Assembly: GCA_039602395.1 (NCBI GenBank)
Contig: JBCNJP010000003.1
Location: 65,276,278-65,340,277, forward strand
Direction: 5' to 3'
Length of the DNA: 64,000 nucleotides
Origin: Deinandra increscens subsp. villosa
Lineage: Eukaryota; Streptophyta; Magnoliopsida; Asterales; Asteraceae
Positions 57,901-64,000 of the stretch are shown here, piece by piece (positions within the stretch are counted from its first letter, which is position 1; the number at the start of each line of letters is the position of its first letter). Made by a program: the position numbers and the translations under genes. The notes beneath the pieces were generated by a model. The model worked only from the letters and a program-made list of their open reading frames with translations. It was not told where the DNA came from and did not search any database.

Positions 57901-60054
57901 TGAATAATTAATTTGAAATGGCGAACTTCTCTGGGCGAAAATGGCGAACTGGTCTGCTAGGGTTTTGCTGAGTTTCGTTGATCGATCTTTGCTTGTTATT
58001 GCTCGTTGGTTCATTGATTTCCTCACTGCTTCTCCTTTTGATTCACAGACACCGGTTCAAATCAACTGCTAGGGTTTTTTTAGATTCTTTCTTCTGGTTT
58101 GTGAGTATTGTTCTCCGCCCCAGGTGTTAGAATCTTATATCTCTTGTGGTTTGCTTTGTTTCCAACTGTGACATCGTGTTGGCTGTGGGGTTTCGTTTGT
58201 TTTGTGATCGATACAGGTTTTCTTGTGGCGGCAGGTTTAGGGTTTGCTTTATTCTAGGGTCTGTGGTTACGTAAGGTTCTATTCTACATGGTTAGTCTTA
58301 CTCCTGTGCATGTCGATCATGGAGGTCCAGGGAAAGAAAACAAAGGGGTTCGAAAATCAAACACTAATGTACCGGGGCTGAGCTCGAAAGTTATTAACAT
58401 AGATGGTAAACCGGGTGCTCGTCGTACTGCTTTTAGGAACCCTAATGGACAAAACAAGGATGGTAATGTGAATGCTATGTCTAAACTTTCTACATCATCA
58501 ACTGTTCCTAGTCCAACAGTGGTTAATAACTTGTGTAAAGAGAATGATGGATTGGAGAAAGCCGGGGTGAACAAGCCTACTGAGGCTGAGTCTGAACTCC
58601 ATTCTGAAGGTGGTGTGAATGGAGTGACGATGCTTCCTCAGGAGGTGTTGTATAGAGTTGGGAAAGGGACAACCGAGGGCGATCTGAATATATCTCATGG
58701 AGTTGGTGTTGAGGTAAATTCGGGTACCCCGAAGGTTCGCTCAAGTACTGACTCTATTGTGGCTGATAGTAAGTTACCTATGCCATCTCAAGATAATAAA
58801 ATGAAGAGTGTTGTGAATGAACAGGGATTCATCGTCGATAACATTAATGTTGAGAACTATAGTGACCAATGTGAGGCTGTTAAGACGGTAAATACTCAGG
58901 CTAGTAAATTAGTGAAGAATGCTGATGGAAAGATTGACTTGATAGCTTCCCTTACTAATGCATCGGTCAAGGTTGCTGATGTTGGGGTTAAGTCTTTTGC
59001 TGCGGCTGTTCAAAGTAACAATGCTTCGTCGTCTAGTGGTGTTGTGAACTTTAGATATCTTGAGTCTGGGGTTGTCGAGGAAGGAGCTGATGTTACTATA
59101 CCATTGGACTCGGTAAGGAAAGTGCAAAGTAAGCTTTCGTTTACTTTGTATGGTTACTTCATTGGAGATAGGATGGCATTCCCAGTTGTTGATTATTATG
59201 TTAAACAAAAATGGAAGAGGTTTGGATTGCAAAAAACTATGATGAATGCCAATGGCTTCTTCTTCTTTAAATTCGTTGATAGGAAGGGTATGCTAAGTGT
59301 TCTTGAAGGGGGTCCTTGGCTTGTTAAAGGTCAGCCCATCATATTGAACATTTGGAACCCTACAACTCAATTAAAAAAAGATGGTATAAAGAAGGTGTCG
59401 GTGTGGGTGAAGTTTCATAATGTCCCGTTAGCTGCGTATTCTGATGATGGGCTGAGCTTAATTGCTTCAAAAGTCGGTATTCCTAAAATGTTAGATTCGT
59501 TCACTGCCTCAATGTGTGCGAATGGGTGGGGTAGAAGCAGTTTTGCTAGAGCCTTACTTGAAATTTCAGCTGATCATGAGTTCAGGGAGAGTATTTTGGT
59601 TGCTGTTCCTGACGTGGAGGGGGGTGAATCTACGAGAATGGCTGTGAGGGTTGAATATGAATGGGTTCCTAAAAGGTGCTCTAGCTGTTGTGTGTATGGT
59701 CATGCCAATGAGTCGTGTCCGAGTAAAGAGAAAAATCCTGCTAATGTTGCTGCTGTGATAGAAAAGGATGGGTTTATAGACGTGACAAAAAAGAAAAGTG
59801 CAAAAAAAGGAGGTGTCCATATAAGAACACAACAACAGAAGGTGGAGTACCGGCCTATTAATAAAGGAAAAGAGAATAAGAAATCTGACGGTGCTAGTAC
59901 TTCGAACTCGGGGAAAAATCAACAGGAAGATAGTGGTAAAAAGATTGAGCAGGTCGCTAATTTGGAGGCAAGTCAAGCTAATAAGGCTAAAGCTGTTCCT
60001 CCAAAGCCTATAGCTACAAGTAACTCATTTGCTGCTAATAAGGCTAAAGCGGTT
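57901..60054 (+). mobile_element. LINE 5' end with ORF1, 3'-truncated
   Basis: About 390 bp of 5' UTR (tgaataattaatttgaaatg onward) precede ORF1. The element lacks ORF2 and its 3' tail because the sequence switches at about 60054 to the gag of another element in reverse orientation. Since LINEs normally lose 5' rather than 3' sequence, the break reflects later deletion or recombination. Confidence 0.8.
58288..60054 (+). pseudogene. LINE ORF1 with DUF4283 and zinc knuckle
   Basis: About 589 LINE codons from MVSLTPVHVDHGGPGKENKG. The N-terminal third is Ser/Asn/Val-rich and probably disordered. Residues about 285-360 form a DUF4283-type RNA-binding domain (FTLYGYFIGDRMAFPVVDYY; NGFFFFKFVDRKGM; EGGPWLVKGQPI). 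A CCHC knuckle follows near 470 (CSSCCVYGHANESC), then a Lys-rich tail. The frame stays open past 60054 into antisense gag codons to a TAA at 60099, so the present C-terminus (PRDPLQVLPRDPP) is not LINE. ORF1 proteins bind LINE RNA during retrotransposition; this copy has no ORF2. Confidence 0.85.
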
Positions 60055-60718
60055 CTTCCTCGGGATCCTCTTCAGGTTCTTCCTCGGGATCCTCCATAAC
60101 AGGTTCATTAATAGGTTCTGCCGGAGCCGGAGGTGCAGCCAGAGCCGGAGCCGGAGATGTAGCCCCCCTAGCCAACTCAAGCTCAGCAACTCGAGCCGTG
60201 AGTTTCTCAACCAGCTCTGAGAGGTGATTCACCTGATAATATGCGTCACTCAGTCTTACTTGATACTCGGCCAGACGCTCATTAGCCCCTTTCAACTCTC
60301 CCCTAAGGATAGCAACTCTGAGACTGGTGTTGGCTCCATTATCTTGCAGCTCCCTGACCATATCAAACAGCCTCCTAATGTCCCTGAGCGCGCGGTCAAA
60401 CATAGAGACCATTGCCGCGACGACTCTTTCAATAGCATACGGCAGTTCGGGTAGAAAGAATCGAGTTGACGACGGCTCTGTTGGAGTAGGTGGCACTTGC
60501 TCCCGATGAACCCAACTGGCCACAAGTGACTCGTACCAGTTCCAGCTGCCGTTGTCCCTTCCACGAACAACAATAGGTTCTCCATAAACGTGGCCCTCGG
60601 AAGTTATCCTCCGAACACCATGAGTCGGGGTAGTAGGACCCGTAGAAATCCGCCTACTGGTGACGGATGGGGATGATGATGATGAGGATGATTGGGAAGC
60701 GGATATCCATCCAGCCAT
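60053..60718 (-). pseudogene. gag: Gag N-terminus of a minus-strand gypsy element
   Basis: The ATG at 60716-60718 opens MAGWISASQSSSSSSSPSVT. This start was chosen because it is the first Met before the conserved part and lies 150 bp from the primer site. Next come a globular region (NGSWNWYESLVASWVHREQV), a helical region with heptads (AILRGELKGANERLAEYQV; HLSELVEKLTARVAELELA), an Ala/Pro linker and a repeated acidic PEEEPEEDPEEEP tail. The frame is cut at about 60053 by fusion with the LINE, so the rest of capsid and all of pol are missing. The layout resembles gypsy gags common in Asteraceae assemblies, as I recall; no domain name is certain. Confidence 0.6.
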
Positions 60719-60870
60719 GTCTGCATATATACCATATATATATACATATATAAGTACAAGTAACACATAGTCAAATAGTCACATACTAGTGTGTGTGTTC
60801 GAGTGTATGACTAAGGTGTGTCTAAGGCTATAGTCGGTCTACTAATGCAAACCTAGTTCACTATAACCAA

Positions 60871-60885
60871 TGGCTCTGATACCAA
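60871..60885 (-). other. Primer-binding site of the minus-strand gypsy element
   Basis: On the minus strand ttggtatcagagcca, two bases after the LTR end; complementary to initiator tRNA-Met. It fixes the LTR to its right as the 5' LTR. Confidence 0.92.
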
Positions 60886-61951
60886 TCTGTCACACCCCCA
60901 AAAATCCCACGCGCGACAACGCGCCGCAGGGAGCGTGACAAACCAGGATCGAACACATTAGCCATACGAACAGTCTATATGCAATGTAAAAGTAAAACCA
61001 GAGTAAATGCGTTTTTAAATGCGGAAGCGTAATCGACAAAGTTGTAATAATTGTTCAAGCGCCAAAACATGCGCAAACCAAAAGTTAATAAGTTTGATAA
61101 ATAAATAAGTCTATGATGCATGCATGGTAATAGTAATCCTTATGTGGTGCATCCTAGCTCGTGGCAGACAATCCAGTTTAGCGACCTGAGATATAACATG
61201 CTAAAGTGTCAACACAAAGGTTGGTGAGTTCACAGGTTTATCAGTTCAATAACATTTCAAGTTCAGTTTAAGATTGACCGTTCAATAACGTCAAGTTGTA
61301 AGAGCATAATCACTAATATATATCAAATAGCTAGCTAGGCTATATACATGAAACTTCGCACGTTGATGGTCACCGAAGCTAACAGTTGTTTATAGTTTGC
61401 CTTGTTGTGTTTAGGACGAATATAACACCCGTTCGATATCCAATCGTGTCAGCGCGACTGACCCGGGTGGGGTTTGTCAGACCCAGTAGTACTACAATAT
61501 ATTTCCCGCTATCGTCATTAATACTAACGGTACCATAGGAAGGACTTTGTTGTATAGTGTGCTACAAGTACTTCAAGTGATATATAAAAGTCTAATTATC
61601 TCAGTTGTATAAATCATGCATGTTAATCTCCCCCAAAAGGATTAAAACAGTAAAATGGGGCCGTGAAACTCACCTTAGGTTGCTCGGCAGAGTTTCCAGA
61701 CAAACAGTTAATTTCAAGTAGCAAGAACGAGTCTTGTGCAAGCAATCAATCACCTAACGAGCATTCAAGTATAAGTGTGTGTTCTATAAACTATCAAGTC
61801 TAACGTAAACGATAAAAACGAAGGATCGTGAAGTCCGGAATAAGTCGAGGATGGCACGTGTGCCAAATCCGAGCGATTATCGAAATAACGCGAGAAAAGT
61901 CAATATATAACTTTAATATATACTTTCTAAGTTTGAGGATATCAAAATAAT

Positions 61952-61953
<2 letters not shown>

Positions 61954-61987
<34 letters not shown>

Positions 61988-62028
61988 AATAATTATTCAA
62001 GTGACGTTAATAATAAAGTTTCAACAAG

Positions 62029-62065
<37 letters not shown>
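61954..62065. repeat. Two (TA)n microsatellites in the LTR
   Basis: TA runs at about 61954-61984 and 62030-62065. Confidence 0.9.
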
Positions 62066-62069
<4 letters not shown>

Positions 62070-62531
62070 AATATGTTAAATCGAATGATTTAAATATTTA
62101 TTTTGAAAAGAAACAACAATTTATGGTGAATCATAATCCAAAACCGAGTATTTCGTGTTTCTAGTCAAAACAACGGTTTTTAATAGTTTCCTGAAATATT
62201 TTAATGTTTACACAAAATATTACTTTGTTTCAAGCCAACGTCTTGTATATATATATATAATAGTTTACACAATGAATATATATATATTTTTCCTTTTTAG
62301 ATAAACCCAAAGTTTTATATTAATAAATATATACATGGATGTTTAAAACGATATTTTTAATTTAAATTGAGAAGTTTAAACATGTTTCACAACAAAAAAA
62401 ATATGATTTACGATGTTTAAACGGTTCCAAATACATTTTTACGGGTTAAAATACGAGAAGGAACGATTTAGGGATGGGTTCTAGCAATCCAATGCTAAAA
62501 GAAAACACAAAAACATAATAACAGAAAACAT

Positions 62532-62602
62532 GGAGGTCACCGGGTTCGAACCCGTGACCTCTATGTTGCAATGCAGCGCACATACCACTCGGCCAGGTCG
62601 CC
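62532..62602 (-). other. tRNA-like segment in LTR, first
   Basis: On the minus strand: box A-like tggccgagtggtatgtgcgc, an anticodon-arm-like region, and a perfect box B ggttcgaaccc in a strong stem (gaggtcac / gtgacctc) at tRNA spacing. Two acceptor positions mismatch and the T loop is irregular, so it looks tRNA-derived rather than functional. Confidence 0.55.
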
Positions 62603-62694
62603 ATTGGTGATAGGGATCCGTTCAGAAATCTTTTATGTGTTATCAGCGACCAGAACCGAGTTCAGGGGAAGTAATGGGTTTAAAAAGAAACGGT

Positions 62695-62765
62695 TGGGAC
62701 CGGGACTCGAACCCGCGTCCCTTGCGTACAAGGCCAGCGCTCAAACCAATTATGCCAGATTGGCG
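62695..62765 (-). other. tRNA-like segment in LTR, second
   Basis: On the minus strand: box A-like tggcataattggtttgagcg, hairpin ccttgtacgcaagg in the anticodon position and box B ggttcgagtcc. The acceptor ends do not pair. It is the same length and orientation as the segment at 62532-62602. Confidence 0.55.
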
Positions 62766-63953
62766 TCTGGTATTAGATCCGACTCGTAAATATTTAACCC
62801 GATCCCGTCCCTCGTCATCTTCTTCATACAAGGATTCCGGTGACCGGAACCCTAACTCCAGTCGCCGGAAAATCGCGACACTCAAATAAAACGCATAAAA
62901 ATGTACGACTAGCATTAGGAATCGTTACCTTGGATCGAAGATGAGATACGAGGTGTTATTGAAGCCGAAAATGAACCCGAAAGCTTGTACGCGAACCCCG
63001 AGCACGCTTATAAAATTCAAATCCGTCTGTTCCTGTGTGCTCGTTAAGAACTTGCGATCACAGTGGTGATCGAAAGGTTGTCGAATGGTGGCTGTTTGAT
63101 GGCTTCTTGGTGGGTTGCCGGAAGTAAAAAAAAAACGAGAGGAGAAAGAGAGCAGATAGCTTTGCGATTGAAGAAAGGTTGTGGTGAACTTAAGTGATTG
63201 CAATGATATTTACATATCATTGAATTCTAATTGATGGCCAACGGAAAGAAACCGAAAGGAGGAGACGGTGAATTGAAGTGGTCGACGTTCGAAACCGATT
63301 TTTGAGTGAAAGCTCGTAATTGTCATTTACAATTGAGTTTCATTAAATGGCACCTTTAGTCCCTCCTGAATTTACAACTTAGAAAAGAAGTTTGAGGTAA
63401 ATACAAAATAGTCCCTCCAGGTTTACTCGAATGGAACCATGTTTGGGAAATGACAAAATATCCCCCCAAAGTTTTATAACCATCTTACGGATCTAACGGA
63501 GTTAGCATAAAATGTTTTCTACAACAAATATACGAGGAACGTCAAAATATATAGATCGTATATCGTTAGTAAAATATATAACCTTAAACGACTACCTAAA
63601 ATCGTAAATAATAATCCTCAATTCTCTATTTTAAAGTCACATAAAATCATAGGTTTTTAAATCTATAACCTCCGTATATTTAAAGTACATAAATTATAAA
63701 TAATGAATTGTAATTAAATCATTTAATTACACCAAATTATAAATATCATTAAATCATATGTATATATTATAATTCCACAATTAACAAAGAATTTCAATCG
63801 TTTAATTTTCCGTGCATGCTCGTAGTGATTGATCACACAAAACCCTAATTTGCTAGAGTCAACGCAGATAAGCACATAAATGTTCACACAACATTTAATA
63901 CGTTTTACGTTCAGTTAATGTTGGAAAATGACCTGAAAAGTCGGATTGTCACA

Positions 63954-64000
63954 ACTGGTCTTCTGCTAGTAAACGATCTTAAGCAAGACCAAGAGTCATC
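63954..64000. other. Flank of the last LTR
   Basis: 47 bp to the window end, too short to classify. Confidence 0.3.

Larger units (their letters stand above)
60888..63953 (-). repeat. 3.07-kb 5' LTR of the minus-strand gypsy element
   Basis: The ends on + are tgtcacacccc and gattgtcaca, giving the TG..CA pattern on the minus strand. The LTR holds two tRNA-like segments, two TA runs and AT-rich stretches. The internal part continues leftward to gag but is cut at 60053; no second LTR is in the window. Confidence 0.8.

Noticed and set aside
62532..62765. Functional tRNA genes
   Set aside because: Internal promoter boxes are good, but acceptor arms do not pair properly and arm lengths are irregular; reported only as tRNA-like.
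1..64000. Host protein-coding genes
   Set aside because: Every substantial open frame could be assigned to a retroelement or to LTR sequence; none showed host-like exon structure or a recognisable cellular domain.

Overview
This window is transposable-element DNA from a plant nuclear genome. I found no host gene, rRNA gene, CRISPR array or prokaryotic feature. It is about two-thirds AT and packed with Ty3/gypsy LTR retrotransposons primed by initiator tRNA-Met, degenerate Ty1/copia elements, L1-type LINEs with zf-RVT or DUF4283-type proteins, and foldback or terminal-inverted-repeat MITEs. The style of the LTRs and gag proteins suggests a eudicot, probably Asteraceae; this is recognition from experience, not a database result.

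Layout, left to right. (1) 1-12433: an old copia element (LTR 242-632, leader, broken gag). It was hit by gypsy element A (1308-7646, minus), a LINE 3' end (7874-8126), an Athila-like solo LTR (8285-10102) and a 31-bp LINE stub (11278-11308). (2) 12434-18283: two further LTR-like blocks, the second holding a LINE end (15449-16185), a tRNA-like segment and a 716-bp MITE. (3) 18284-24563: the 3' accessory (possibly envelope-like) region of a SIRE-type copia element, split by a solo LTR (20516-23386, TSD ttaat). (4) 22055-38892: a ~2.45-kb segment repeated in tandem 2.5 times plus a fourth scrap. Copy 2 is split by gypsy chromovirus D (24564-35116, TSD cgaat, two 2590-bp LTRs). (5) 39021-50306: non-autonomous gypsy-like element C with long LTRs and a miniature gag. 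Its 5' LTR carries a 350-bp foldback MITE and its 3' LTR a 2.9-kb LINE. (6) 50541-57900: gypsy element B, nearly intact but with one nonsense codon in integrase and a truncated 3' LTR. (7) 57901-64000: the 5' part of a LINE with ORF1, fused tail-to-tail to the gag start, primer-binding site and 3.07-kb LTR of another minus-strand gypsy element.

A and B belong to one family. B is almost complete, while A carries deletions, frameshifts and several Gln-to-stop C-to-T changes. D is the youngest complete insertion (about 14 differences between its LTRs by eye), yet it is frameshifted at the reverse transcriptase active site. As read, none of the elements encodes an uninterrupted full polyprotein, so they would depend on proteins from elsewhere.

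The most interesting signals are in the non-coding parts: a ~210-bp block shared by otherwise different LTR families; tRNA-like segments inside long LTRs; an AGCGAAAC word array in the LTRs of D; a conserved 3' hairpin on every LINE tail, one of which inserted almost alone; and a probable spliced intron in the gag of D.
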